In this document: piece after piece, positions 35,640 through 47,194 of the stretch
Layout: each line of letters begins with the position of its first letter
Numbering within the stretch: the first letter of the stretch is position 1
Assembly: GCF_007655135.1 (NCBI RefSeq)
Contig: NC_045129.1
Span: forward strand, 18,202,274-18,266,273
Source: Punica granatum
Taxonomy: Eukaryota; Streptophyta; Magnoliopsida; Myrtales; Lythraceae
Direction: 5' to 3'
DNA length: 64,000 nt
Program-made: the position numbers and the translations under genes
Notes under the pieces: model-generated
Seen by the model: the letters and a program-made list of their open reading frames with translations, nothing else
Database searches by the model: none
Told to the model about the DNA's origin: nothing

Positions 35640-37140
35640 GAGAGTCCTTCCCTGAGAATTCCGACTTCCCGAGTCCTTCCCTGAAAAATCGTAATTTAGT
35701 TCCCCGCAGAATCATTCCTTTTCCCCTAACTTAGCCTCCACCCTCCCCCATTTTTCAAACCCCTTTATATACTTTATTATTATCCTTCATCTCCCATATT
35801 ATATTATATATCAACAAACACTTATCCCTTGAATAATTTTTTATTTATCAATAAATTAAAATTTTATTCTTGTTTATTTATGCAAAAGTAAAACAAGAGG
35901 ATAAGAGATAAGGTTGGTTTTAGGGTGTGTTTTTGCTCATGTGACAGCTTGAAACAAAGTTATTGAAAAATATAATGCTGATTAAGATGCAAACATTTTT
36001 AAAGTGTTTCAAGTAAATTAATGAAAATGGTTGGAAAATGACATAATATGAAATAAATTTCACAAATTTTAAGTAAATCACATAATATATATTTTTAAGA
36101 AAATTATTTTGACTAAATCACTTATATCTTGAACGAAGTACACATATATCAAAAAGTTTAAGTTATATTATTAGTAAATTACATATGCATTTACTTGAAA
36201 TTTTAGTAAAATATCCGACTGCCTCATGCCAACATGTTTGGCAACTGCACCATAAAGTTTCTCTTGATCGGTGTCCACAAGATATTATCTTAAAACTGTT
36301 GAGAGTAAAATAAGAGTAATCAGTGCTTAAAATACTGAATAAGCTAAAATTGTTCTAAGAGTTCGCAATCTGCCAAATTCCAATACGAGAGATATTGAGT
36401 ACATAAATAGGATCCGTATACAACCATGATGATAAGGAGGATCCCACAGAGATAGCAACTACTTGTATGTACCTACTATACAAAACTTAATGTATGATAC
36501 AAGAATCTTCTAGATCCTAATAATTGTTTTTATAAAGAAACCTATCAATACGAGAGATTATTAAGTGATTTTATCTTACCACATGACATGAGAAAGAACT
36601 AAATAAATTACAATAAATTAAATAATAAGTGTTAATCACTCGATTAATTATAATAAAAAAATTTTAATTGAAATAATTTTATTAATTCTTTCTTACCATA
36701 TCATTATGAGGTAGAATCATTCAAAATTACCTCTATAAACACACGGTGAAAATCAATCCAAGATAAGATTTGAAAAGTTCTTTTTTCTACTTAAAAAGAT
36801 AAGAGGAAAAGCGTCGATGGGACGCACCTCCAAAAGCAGCCTTAGGATTCTTTACAGTAGTACATGTTTTTCTTTTTCCTTTTTTTTTTATTTTGATATC
36901 CAAAATTTTAATTAAATTTTTACTAATTTAATCGAATCCAATTAGTTCATTAAATAATATAAATTTTCTAATATAAATTTTTTCATTAAATAATAAAAAA
37001 ATTAGTATAAATTTTTTCTATTTACAAGATTTAAATTCAAAATTTTAAGAGAAACTAGAGTGGGCGAGAGATGTCATGCTTTTACAACAAGCTCATATTT
37101 CCACTTCTTTTTAATGGATGAATGCGACTTGCGCGTCCGC
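35640..37140. other. AT-rich intergenic DNA
   Basis: Upstream region of MIOX. I see no ORF, element ends or conserved repeats that I can support. Confidence 0.5.
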
Positions 37141-37890
37141 TCATCTATTGGATTTTTTCTTTCCTCCTTGCAAAAGTTAAAATAATAATAATAATAATAA
37201 AGTTAAATAAAAAGATAAGAGAGGAGATCCGCGCAAGCTGGTAACCGGCAGGTGGGCTCCGATCAAGTACGGCCGGTTGCTGAGGAAATGGCTTCCTGGC
37301 CGTTAGTCCAAAGATATTTATCAAAGTTGTGGGCCCACCTGTCACCAGCCTTTTCAAGGTGACTGAGTCAGCTTCACGTCGGCTTTCTTAACGTTGGGTC
37401 ACGGGGTCCTCGTGGGGCCCATGTGACGTGGAACTTAATCATGCTGCTACGACACGTTTTCGTTACTATCCAGGCGTCGTAAAATCTTACGGTCTACGGT
37501 CTACGTTCCCCGTATGTTTGGCTGGTCTTGGTGCCGGCGGTGAAAGGCCGTCTGGGTTCTCCACCACGCGGAAGGCGGTAGCTGCGAAACTGACACGTTC
37601 CCTTCGGTGGGGCCTACGATCGGTGACTGAACGGGGGCCTTTCCGGCGTGATTGGCTACGATGCAGATACACTGCTACAAGCAGTGCCCGTCATGAGAGC
37701 AGATCAGACTTTGGGCCAGCCGAGACATTATGAATTTATCGGTCCGGCACGGGCGGGTGCGGCGGAGGGTGCGGGTGCCTTTGGAATCGGAAAAACTACA
37801 AAATTGCATAGGCATCCTTCTCTTTTTTTTTTTGTAAATTAGGGGCCATAAGTCCGGATTTTATTAAAAGATAAATTAAGCATTACAAAG
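37141..37890. other. GC-richer stretch of unknown nature
   Basis: Base composition differs sharply from both flanks. A 101-codon plus-strand frame (37,428-37,733) overlaps a minus-strand frame and has no recognisable domain. I do not call a gene here. Confidence 0.4.
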
Positions 37891-37895
37891 ATGTA

Positions 37896-38085
37896 GGGAC
37901 CGTTTGGATTCAAAGTTAAAGTTACTTTAATTTTGATTTTGATTTTGATTTTGATTGTGGGAAATAACAAATGAGATGTGATTATAAATTTGACTTGGGA
38001 AACGTGTGTTTTTGTTGTGTAGTGTATTGAGTTAAAATTAAAATTAAAGTTAAAATCAAATTTCTTACAAAATAAACGAGACCGT
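37896..38085. mobile_element. MITE-like element
   Basis: The left end GGGACCGTTTGGATT resembles the complement of the right end (TACGGTCTCGTTTATTT). Subterminal AAAGTTAAAG and TTAAAATTAAAATTAAAG are inverted partners. A short (TTTTGA)n run lies inside. It is of the GTTTGG class of plant MITEs; the superfamily is not settled. Confidence 0.5.
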
Positions 38086-38210
38086 AGTATAACGATTCCT
38101 CCATCATCTCCGAAAAATAGTAAATAGAGTACAGAAGGACAAAAACTAAACTTATGTACCACTACAGGTAGTGTGAGGGCATATGATCTGCAAGTTAATC
38201 CGTAGACATG

Positions 38211-38590
38211 TTACCTTCCCACTAGGTAGGTATGATTTACTAGTACCGTCCAATCCCTCTGCATCACCCTTCGAATCTCCCTTAAAATCACATCACTCCA
38301 GGCCCCTGTACCACGTTGCAGTATGAGCCAGCAAGCTACAATCTCCGAGTCCACTTCAAGTATTAATCTACATACTGCCAATTCCCACGCCAAATCAAGG
38401 CCGGTTTTCGCCGGCCACGACTCCATCGTCACATAAGTGACAATCCCGACATTCTGTGCAGAATCTCACCTCCATCTCCCTTGACCATCTCGAATAATAC
38501 CTCCTGCCGCACCATCCATCCAGTCTCAGGACAGTTCCACCGTTACATTCCTGCAAATCTTTACTGCCTCCACCAAATACACAACGCATT
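38211..38590 (-). pseudogene. LINE-type RNase H remnant
   Basis: The minus strand gives GLDLAWELAVCRLILEVDS followed by LREIRRVMQRDWTVLVNHTY, typical of the RNase H (RVT_3) domain carried by plant non-LTR retrotransposons. The upstream part (DGAVRQEV-like) is in another frame. It is a short decayed fragment without RT. Confidence 0.7.
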
Positions 38591-39089
38591 CAATTTCCTC
38601 TTCTTCCACCAATCTGTAATCATGAGTTTGCTGCAATTTTAAAATTCCAATAGACATATGGATCAATAAATCTATAACTAGTCCTAACCTCATAAGGTTC
38701 AGTCGCCGATTTTACAGTGTTGGCTTACCAACAATTGATTTAGCCAAATCAACCTCGAAATTGGCGTCCACAAAATCCTCCGAATTAACTTGAGTGCTTG
38801 TAGGATGGGGTTTTGCTGATTGCCTTCTTGTACTGGAAGCGACCTAGGCGACGCTTCTTGAACAAAATCTCAACTACGTGGTGCCGCTTGCGTTTGAGAC
38901 GGCTGAGTAGGCGGGCCCGCATCACCCCTCGATTGTCGAGTTGGATAATTTTGCTCAATTTCTTCTTTCGGCGGAGACAGTGGCGGTGAGGAAACCTGTT
39001 GAATTGGAGGCGATGGCAGCTGTTGAATTGTCGTTGACGATTGGCCCGAGTTCTAATTTTAAGTAAGTTCTTTCAAACTTGCTAACGAA
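38591..39089. other. No gene recognised
   Basis: Mixed-composition sequence next to the LINE fragment. It could be more decayed element, but I find no diagnostic motif. Confidence 0.4.
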
Positions 39090-39560
39090 TTTACATATCA
39101 TCACTTCTATGCTTTTATCCACAATTCGTGTCGTGTCGTATTTATATGTATTGTGTGTAAAGAAGTTCGTGTCATAAAAATCATAAGTCATACACTATAC
39201 AATTATTAAACGGATCAGATTTTAAAAATACGAACACGACACATTTATATTTATGTCAACCCGTACACGACACGTTTAAACATATTTATCGAAACGTATC
39301 ATAATAAATACATGTATACACGACACGATTATACACGGTACCCGGACACGTTAACATGACTTGTTCATTCGATCAACCTGTTTACCCGGACACGTTAACA
39401 CAACCCGTTTATCCTATCAACCCATTTATCCGAACACATTTACACGACCGTTTACCCGCTCTAGTTACTCGAACACATTAACACGACCCGTTTATCCGTT
39501 TAATCCGATTACTCGGACACGTTAACACAATCTGCTTAAAGTTTTCCAAAAAGAAATGAG
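39090..39560. repeat. Degenerate repeats of ACACGACACG and ACACGTTAACACGACCCGTTTA type
   Basis: The motif (C)CCGGACACGTTAACACGACC with TTTATCCG/TTTACCCG is repeated at about 25-60-bp intervals. It is preceded by ACGACACG words. A related block in inverted orientation lies at 41,690-41,885. Confidence 0.65.
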
Positions 39561-39735
39561 AAGAAAAAAAATCACAATTTGGGCACGAATCTTTCATAGG
39601 AGAAAGTATGAGAATCAAGTTCGCTCTCATTTCTGCAGAACCAGGACATCACTAAGGTGCACTTCTTTAGATGTCATCTACACAATACTTCGAATGCCAT
39701 GAATCGTTCTCCCATTTTGACAGTCTTCAATTTCC

Positions 39736-39995
39736 TCAGCTTCCAAGAAGCTTATTCCGAATTGCTTGCAGAGCAGCTGCAACATCGCCCACACTCATTC
39801 TGTCTCTCGGAATTTCAGAAGAGCGAACCACTCCTATTTCCACGATTGATACCAAACACTCTTGAATCTTAAGGAGCCTCTTGTGGCTCCTTCGGCTTCT
39901 CCTGATGCCTTGACTGTCGTCCCCGTTCTTGCTCTCCCCAAGCAAGACAAGATCAATAATCTGCAGAACCTGCTCCGGTAAAGCTGCCTTAGCAA
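39736..39995 (-). pseudogene. C-terminal fragment of an LRR receptor kinase (subfamily XII type)
   Basis: The minus strand reads ALPEQVLQIIDLVLLGE, then KIQECLVSIVEIGVVRSSE, PRDRMSVGDVAAALQAIRN and KLLGS, and ends with a stop at 39,736. This is the end of the kinase domain and tail of EFR/Xa21-like LRR receptor kinases, which act at the plasma membrane in immunity. The catalytic core, transmembrane segment and LRRs are absent. The sequence left of the match (toward 40,086) is not kinase-like. It sits between two inverted repeat blocks and may have been picked up by a mobile element. Confidence 0.8.
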
Positions 39996-41330
39996 AGGAA
40001 TAAGAAACTTTGATGTTGAAAGATGCACCAAAAATTCCACAAAAGGTCACTATCTTCGGGTGAAAAGCAACTGAAAATTGTTGCATTCACAAAGAAGGGT
40101 CACTTATAATTAGTTAACTAACCCGACAAGAACAATGATTGGGCAATAATTAATTTATCAGAACCTCGTTAAAACAAGCTACAAAACGCCAGACTTGAAC
40201 TGACTCGAGGACATTATAGCTAAAACACAGAATATTTACAGATTAGTTGACTAAGATAGGCGCACTATATTTGTGTTTCCTCCATGCATTGCACCGCAGC
40301 TCAACAAAATTTCAAACAATCATCCAAATTATACAAAAAGTCTACGTATACAGGTACTACTTACAGTTACAGTTTCACCCATACTACTTTCCCCGTCGAG
40401 CAAACTCAGCAAAGAGCTTTTTATCGAGTAAAATGAAATGTAAATCCCTACACCTAAGTTTCACCCATCAGATACAGATTGCAGCAAAGAATATCTAATA
40501 AGAAACTTTGATAACATAATCCAACCCTTCTAGTGTTCAAGTAATAGCTGAAAACTGAGCTAATTCCGAAAAATTCAGAAATCACAAAGCACATCACAGC
40601 ACGGCACACAGAGGAGGAGAGAACAAAAAGCTTTTGCCATTACCATGGCCATGGTCATTAAATGAGCTCCCCCAAACTCTAGAAACATCACAAGTTTTCC
40701 CTGCTAAGTGCTAACACTCAGTAATCGGATAGCTAGGCTCCGGCTTTTTGGATCGATCGTCAGCTAGCTAACCATTACCCTTTCCTTTTGTCTGGGTACG
40801 CAGAAAAGCCTAAGACTGAAACTCCTATTGTCACAGCTACTGACCCAGCCCATCTGTCCCCGGAAGGTGAGCTACTAGCTGAGCGAGAATTCCATGCCAG
40901 AGAGAAGACTAGCTTCATCCCCGTCCAATCCGAAACAGGATAGCTAGATCGAGCCGACCTACCTTCTTCCGGTCTTTTGAGTGAGGGAATCCGGAGCATT
41001 TTGCATCATCAATTGGATTCATTGTTTTCTAGAGTTTTCGAGCAGTTAATAGGCAACCGAACAACCGAGACTTCACATCAAGATCAAGGAAAACCAAGAA
41101 AGATGATACCTTGACGGGGAAAGATGAACTTCAAACTTTCAAGGCCCTCTCGAAGTGGAATCTTAAGCACAAGACCTGCACATTGACAAGTAACGAGTTG
41201 CTAAGATCTCCAAGTCCAGGGAACGGCGTTGATGATGATCGATTGTTGGAGAAGAAATGCAAAAGACGGTGATATTGAACCTGCTTCAGAGAGGGAGGTC
41301 GCGGGGTCGACCCGAGATTGAGGAGGCGCG
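39996..41330. other. Mixed sequence, no complete gene
   Basis: A plus-strand stretch at 40,797-40,943 reads like protein (AEKPKTETPIVTATDPAHLS, then SPEGELLAEREFHAREKTSF, ending in TAG). It has no start and no domain I know, and could be an exon fragment or organelle-derived DNA. The rest shows no supportable feature. Confidence 0.35.
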
Positions 41331-41335
41331 GTGAG

Positions 41336-41468
41336 GTCACCTTCGTCTGGGACCCTGGGTGCTGTCGACCGCACGGCAGAAGGTCGCCTTCTTCTGGGTG
41401 CTGTCGACCGAACAGCGGAAGGTCGCCTTCGTTGTCTGGGTGCTGTCGTCTGAGCGGACGGTCGAAGT
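41336..41468. repeat. Three-copy minisatellite of about 39 bp
   Basis: The unit is approximately GAAGGTCGCCTTC followed by TTCTGGGTGCTGTCGACCG and CACGGCG, repeated three times with small changes. It produces open frames on both strands that are not genes. Confidence 0.75.
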
Positions 41469-41689
41469 TGTCTTCGACTCAAGTGGAGGCTGGATCTGGA
41501 AGAATTCAAGAAATCAGGTCTGTCTTCGATTTCGAAGGAAATCGGGTGGAACCGTGCTTGCAGGAAAGAAATCAGGTCTGTGAATCGGGATGAAAGGCGA
41601 AACAGGACTCCTACTGGAACAGATCAATGAAATTGGAGTCTGGATTGAAGGAGGTAATTTTGAAATTAGGGTTAATGTAAGGATAGTTT

Positions 41690-41885
41690 AGTAAATTCAG
41701 TTAGATGAACGAGTTAATGGGTTGCACGATTACATAACACGATTAAACACGTCTAAATAAACAGGTTTAATCGTGTATAAACAGATTATACGGGTTCAAC
41801 CCGTTTAGACCGAAGATCAAAAAATCCCAACTCATATCCGTTTAACTCCGTGTCGTGTTGTCGTGTCGTGTCAAATATTGTCGGT
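41690..41885. repeat. Inverted counterpart of the ACACGACACG repeats
   Basis: It contains GGGTTCAACCCGTTTAGAC and CGTGTCGTGTTGTCGTGTCGTG. These words are the complement of the block at 39,090-39,560, so the two blocks face each other across about 2.1 kb. Confidence 0.6.
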
Positions 41886-42770
41886 CCTACTTTCATCAAC
41901 GAGAATGCCCTCCTGTGGGCGTTCTTCTGCCTTATGCTGCTACAAGTGACGTGGCTCAATCTTCCTTGGTGATGGCTGATAAGGGTTAACCGACCACGGC
42001 GACCCATAATTAATAGGTCGTGGTTGCGAATAATCTACCAACGATGTCGAATAACTGGTCGGTGAAGACTACAAATAATCATGATAACTTTAAGACGGCA
42101 AATAGCGGTCGAATGGAACCATGAATAATAATTATGGTAATAATTTGACAATGACGAATATCTTGTTGATGGCCGTGACGGATAATAATAATGTTCCATT
42201 GTTCCATTGGATGATTGAGACATTAGCAAGAGGAAAATAAGAATTAATCAGCTTGCTAAAGCTGACTGGTTCAATGGTTTACGCAACCGATCGAGAAAGC
42301 TACTCCTAGATTGTAAGAGTATAAGAAAATTCTAGATTATGCTAAAGATATGGAAATCCTATCTAAATCCTATCAAATTCTAGCTCCAAAATAAGTAATC
42401 TATATCTCCAGAAGATTTCAAATTTAACTAAGCAAATAAAATCTAATTAGAATCTTCTAGAATTATATCTCTGTCTAATCTTCTAGATGTTCATCATCTT
42501 GAGTTGATCGTCCATGTTGTGGCACATACTCTTGCATCATTAACCAAGACGCTGCCCTCTCAATTATCTTCATCATACTCGGGCAAAATTCCTTGGGTTG
42601 GGCCACCACATGAATGGGCCTCAATTATTCAAATTAAATTTCATGGAGTTCACAAAATTATGCAGCCGAGTACATGATATTTCGGACCTCTACTCAATGT
42701 CAATCCAAATCATGTCTCAAGCTCATATTCCCGTCAAGCGCGAAAAATGGATACAAACATTAACAATAAT
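41886..42770. other. Intergenic, no feature recognised
   Basis: AT-rich DNA with short ATAATAATTATGG-like repeats around 42,060-42,200. I see no gene. Confidence 0.45.
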
Positions 42771-42934
42771 CAAGTCATTGGTATAAAAAAAATACCGAGT
42801 GATACAGGTATGTTACATCCAAAGAAGGCAAAAAGAGAGTGATCAGTACCAAACTATTGAAGAGCATAGCGCTTTAATATGTCTGCTAGCATAGAGAACC
42901 AATTGCACAAAAAGTGACTTATGTAATTGAAAAA
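42771..42934. repeat. Left copy of a direct repeat flanking a Mutator-like element
   Basis: It begins CAAGTCATTGGTATAAA and ends GTAATTGAAAAA. The same segment recurs at 44,456-44,637 with a few substitutions, small indels and about 17 extra bases in the right copy. Confidence 0.85.
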
Positions 42935-44456
42935 GAGTAAATAGGCAATTTCGTCCCTCACTTTCGCAAATTGAATCAATTTCATCCATGACTTTTCAAT
43001 TACATCAATTTGGTTCTCGAATTTTGCACCGTTACATCAATTTAGTCCTTGACTTTTCGCAGTTACATCAATTTAGTCACTGACTGGTGTACCATAAGTC
43101 CCTGAATTTTGATATGACATCAGATCGATCCCCAGTTACATCTTGTGGCAAAGGAGCAAACGGCGTTATAGTTTTGTTAATTTATTCAGGAACTGAACTG
43201 ATGTAATGTCTAGACAAATTGATGTAAACCCCAAATTATCACCTTCTTCCTATGTCTTCTCTCTCTCTCCGTCTCTCATTCTCTTTCGTTCCACAATCTT
43301 TCGAACGAATTTCCTCTCATCCGTCTTCCTCTTCCTCTCCTTGTGCGAACTTCCATTTCTCGCTCAGCTTCTCTCCACTCTGCCCCTGCGGTGAACCCCA
43401 TCTGCTTTCCAGCCCTCACTTTGTCCCATTTTTCTCCAAAAAGAGAAGGAACCCTTCATTCATCCCAACTACCCATGCCCTCTCATTCCCCTTTCGGAGA
43501 TGGAGTTTCAGGGCTTGCTCAGTTACCTGCCCCTCCGACCCTCGGAAATCCACCTTCAGGTATGGACAAAGTGGAGCAGCTTCTGCAGGCCGCGCACGAT
43601 GATGTCCTTTTGAAGCTTTTCCTCAACTCCCATGTTGCTCGCTCTACTTCTCATTCCCTCGATCTCGATCTCTCCTACCGCTTCCAAGCTCTCAAATCTC
43701 CTTCCCCCGCTCCATCCCTCTCGTGACCAAAACCCTCACCTCCTCCGTCTCAAGTTGACAACGAGTTGAAGGCCGTCATGAGCGATGATCTCTCTGCTCG
43801 ATTCCCTACTCTCAGAGGTTCCCTTTATCCTTCCTCGTCCTCTTTATCTTCTCCTTCTGTGGCTTCCGCGAATCGAATCCCCTCAGGGAAATCGCTCGCT
43901 TGCGACGGCCAAGATCGAGACCCTAACTGCTCGAACCCTAACGATGAGGAGAATGAAGTCGAAAAAATCATCTAATGGGCCAAGGACATTGCGCATCTTG
44001 ATCCCTCTTTTCCGTTTGATGAAAAGCCTCGTGACGATGACGAGGATGATGATAATGACCTTGAAATAGTGCGGGGACTAATTTGATTTAGCACAAGGAC
44101 CAACTTGATGTAACAAGTTGCACCATTTAACACCGTCAGGGACCATACTTAATGGCATGACCAAAATGATATGGCAGAAGACCAAATTAATGTCGCATTG
44201 GGACCTGATCAATGCAACCACACCACACAATGACCAAATTGATGCAACTGTAGCACTAACTGATATAATTGCAAAAAGTTAGGGACTAAATTGATGTAAT
44301 AGTGCAAAGTCGAGGACCAAATTGATGTAACCGAAAATTCAGGGACGAAATTGAGGTAACAGTATAAAATTCGGGGACCAAATTGATGTAATCGAAAAAT
44401 CAGGGACGAAATTGATGCAACTTGCGAAAGTTATGGACGAAATTGCCTATTTACTC
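42935..44456. mobile_element. Mutator-like element with long inverted ends carrying host sequence (Pack-MULE-like)
   Basis: The left end GAGTAAATAGGCAATTTCGTCC is matched by the exact complement at the right end. The inverted similarity extends roughly 250-380 bases inward, made of repeated words such as TTACATCAATTTAGTCC and GACCAAATTGATGTAA. The interior (43,230-44,070) is non-repetitive, CT-rich upstream and then codon-like. No transposase is present. No 9-bp duplication touches the ends; longer direct repeats flank the element instead. Confidence 0.7.
43562..44069 (+). pseudogene. Captured host gene fragment inside the Mutator-like element
   Basis: One frame starts at MDKVEQLLQAAHDDVLLKL. 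It continues through a TGA (43,724), then VMSDDLSARFPTLRGSL, serine-rich sequence and DEENEVEKII. After a TAA (43,973) it gives WAKDIAHLDPSFPFDEKP and an acidic DDDEDDDND tail. The preserved reading frame across 500 bases and the low-complexity acidic end indicate a real plant coding sequence. I do not recognise the parent gene. Both stops can be explained by C-to-T change. The CT-rich stretch at 43,250-43,560 may be the parent gene's upstream or first-exon sequence. Confidence 0.6.
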
Positions 44457-44637
44457 AAGTCATTGGTATAAATAAATACCGAGTGCTACAGGTATGTTAC
44501 ATCCAGAAAAAAAGGTAAAAAGAGAGTGATCAGTACCAAACTGTTGAAGAGTATAGCGCTTCAATAAGTCTGCTAGCATAGAAAACCAATTGCACTATGC
44601 CTAGAAGACTACAGAGTGACTTATGCAATTGAAAAAA
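44456..44637. repeat. Right copy of the direct repeat flanking the Mutator-like element
   Basis: It starts immediately at the right element end (CAAGTCATTGGTATAAATA) and ends CAATTGAAAAAA. It is the partner of 42,771-42,934. Confidence 0.85.
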
Positions 44638-44639
44638 CG

Positions 44640-45028
44640 TTAGCTGAGGAAAATCCTAGTGGCAATGTCATGTAGTCTTCATGAAGATCGCCATGTAGAA
44701 AGGCATTATGTCCTTGTAGTGCATGTTCCACTTCTTCAAGATAGTAACTGCGATAAACCGTCACAATTTTCTCGATTAGAGCAAAAATCTTATGTAAGTT
44801 GAGCCCCTCAATCTGAGTGAATCCATTCACTACTTCGAAAGGATAGGGAATATATGGGGGAGGCTCCCGTGGTGGCTTGCCCATTTGTTGAAGGTCCTTG
44901 AAGCCTCTGGCGATCTCGTTGGTGGGAAGATCGTCGGCGAAGGGCCCACACGAGCAACCTTCGCTCTCTATTCGATTCCCCATTCCTCTTTTATATTCAC
45001 TTTGCTTTTTAATTTCGGAATTGCCCAA
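44640..45028 (-). pseudogene. Chimeric ORF with a Copia RT scrap
   Basis: The minus-strand frame contains NGFTQIEGLNLHKIFALIEK and HNAFLHGDLHEDYMTLPLGF, both recognisable as the Copia RT entry region (normally about 30 residues apart with additional motifs). The N-terminal half (GKPPREPPPYIPYPFEVV and before) is not Copia and is unknown to me. The frame being open for 135 codons may be chance. It is a truncated, rearranged fragment. Confidence 0.6.
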
Positions 45029-45029
45029 A

Positions 45030-47190
45030 AGGAAGTATGTTACAAATGGAAAATCAACTTTCTACCACTAGCAGTTTACATGCGTGTTGTTGACGTCGAT
45101 TCACACGAATCGATCTTCGAACACACCTACACAAAGGGGAGATCAAGGTTGTGACCTAATTTCCCTCTTCGACGCTCAAGCCAATATTGAGAAGGTGTGT
45201 GTAATCCCAATAATTGAACAACATACTTTTTTATATAGTAAATCAACGATACATGTAAGTTACCTTATCGAGGGATTCTCATAATATCATACATATCGAG
45301 AAACAAATTTGAAACATATATTTCTGTCCCTAGCCACCAAACTCACCAACTCTGGACTGGATCATACTGCGTGACACACTAATATTCAAGACCTTAGAGT
45401 CCTTTGCTGAACGTCGTGACTCGAGGCCTTATTGGGCTCTACCAAGCCTACTTCGTGGGCTTCTCTGTACTTTATGGGCCACACCTCAAATAGGAGAAAA
45501 TGGGCCCTGCATGTTTAGGCCCTGCAAGGGCAAATTACATGTGGACTGTTCTCTATGTGGACCTGCTGTTGTTACAGTTCCGCTGATAGCTGGGCCGTGA
45601 CACTGGTGGCCCTTTTTGGGCCTTGACAAAGGGATATCATGCTGGGCCCAGAGTTGATTGTTCGGCCCGGGGTGCTCCACCCATGATCCAGACCGATGTG
45701 AGGAAGCAGAGGGTGGCTGGGCCTAAATGACAAAACTGAGCTTTCCTAGTCCAAGATGACCTGGGCTTATTTCTTCATGCTCCACCTAAAGAGTAAGTGG
45801 ACCATGTCGAAAAGTAGTGGCGGACCTGTTTTGTGCAAGAACAATGGAGTGTCCAATATAGCTCTAAGCGTACTCATCAATTGGTGATTGTACAATAATA
45901 AGACAAAATATAAATATAACAAATTGAAACTATGACGGTTTAACTTTTCTTTTTGCGAAGGAGACTTATGGGTTTAGAAGAGGATGGATAGGAATAGAGA
46001 AATGAAAGGCACTGGGAGTCTGGTGAGGATTAAAGTATGACATTTTGGTCCCAATTTGAGAACGATGTCACTATACCAAAATTTCTTTCTCTATGATGAT
46101 TGAGCTTTATTTATAGGGCATCATCAGTTGAACGTTATTAATTTTGGAGAATCAGATGAAGATTCTAATTGAGATTCATGGAAAAAAGAAGAAGAAGATA
46201 AAAATGATGAAGAAAATAGATCATTTATAGAAAGTTTATAGAATGAGAAAATGTCAATAAATGATCCAAACAAAGAGGAAGCATGGTAACTTTACCTCCA
46301 CGAATATCTATATCAGTTAGCGGTACAATACAGAACAGAGGTTTCAGTTTCCAGTTCTTATCGTATCACCAAAGGGCCAAAGCATAGGAACTTGAAATGA
46401 ATTTATTTATTTTCTAATTTGAAAATTATCCACTTCAGTCAAAGAAGTTCCTGAGAATTCATTTTTCCAGCTATATATAAATAAATTTCGTGTAGAAACT
46501 ACACTCATGCACACTTATGTGACATTGCAAGCCATATAATCGAAACAGTAGATGGCTTACTTTCAATTTGGACTGAAATGGTGATATCATTCACATTGTT
46601 GCGCTCAAATTTTCTCCAACGAATTCGAATAACCATCAATTGTTGTTGGAGAGGTAAAAAGAGTGTCTTCTTTTCTTTTTGTATGTATAGTTATCAGTCT
46701 CGCATCACACGGTACAATGGAAGGCTCAAGATATTAAGGAAACAGAAAAGAGAAATCAATACAATGAAATCAAATCCCTAATTATCAGTATCTACTTAAA
46801 CTTCATATCATAGTTAATGTGAATGAAATAGTTTCTTGGGCCAGCTGGTTGATTTACCTAAGAACTAACATCAACAGGATTTTTGGGCACAGTGATGGGC
46901 TTTTGAAATGGATTTTTGAAGGAAAAAATCTGGCACAATGAAACCACCCCCGATTATTAGATCGAAATTGAAAGATTTCAAATTCAAATTCCTTTCAATA
47001 ATATTCTCTTACTTCTTTATGTCAGGTTCCCCTATCTTCTTCTAGTGTACTTATGGCTCCACCTTGTTTTCTATATATATATAGTTTCCCAACTCGGCAA
47101 CTCCGTTAATTTTTAAAGTTTCTTGGGAAACATATAATCATGGATATAAAAATTTATACTTATACCTACACTATACGTATATATGTACAT
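45030..47190. other. Intergenic region with a cluster of TGGGCC-like words
   Basis: Between 45,430 and 45,780 about ten TGGGCC/TGGGCT or complementary words occur. I see no gene in the 2.1 kb; the rest is AT-rich. Confidence 0.4.
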
Positions 47191-47194
47191 ATAC

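Noticed and set aside
37428..37842. Plus- and minus-strand ORFs in the GC-rich island
   Set aside because: GC content lengthens frames by chance; no start context, domain or splice structure supports a gene.
41201..41593. Overlapping ORFs on both strands with RRPSAVRSTAP or CCRPH repeats
   Set aside because: They follow from the 39-bp minisatellite.
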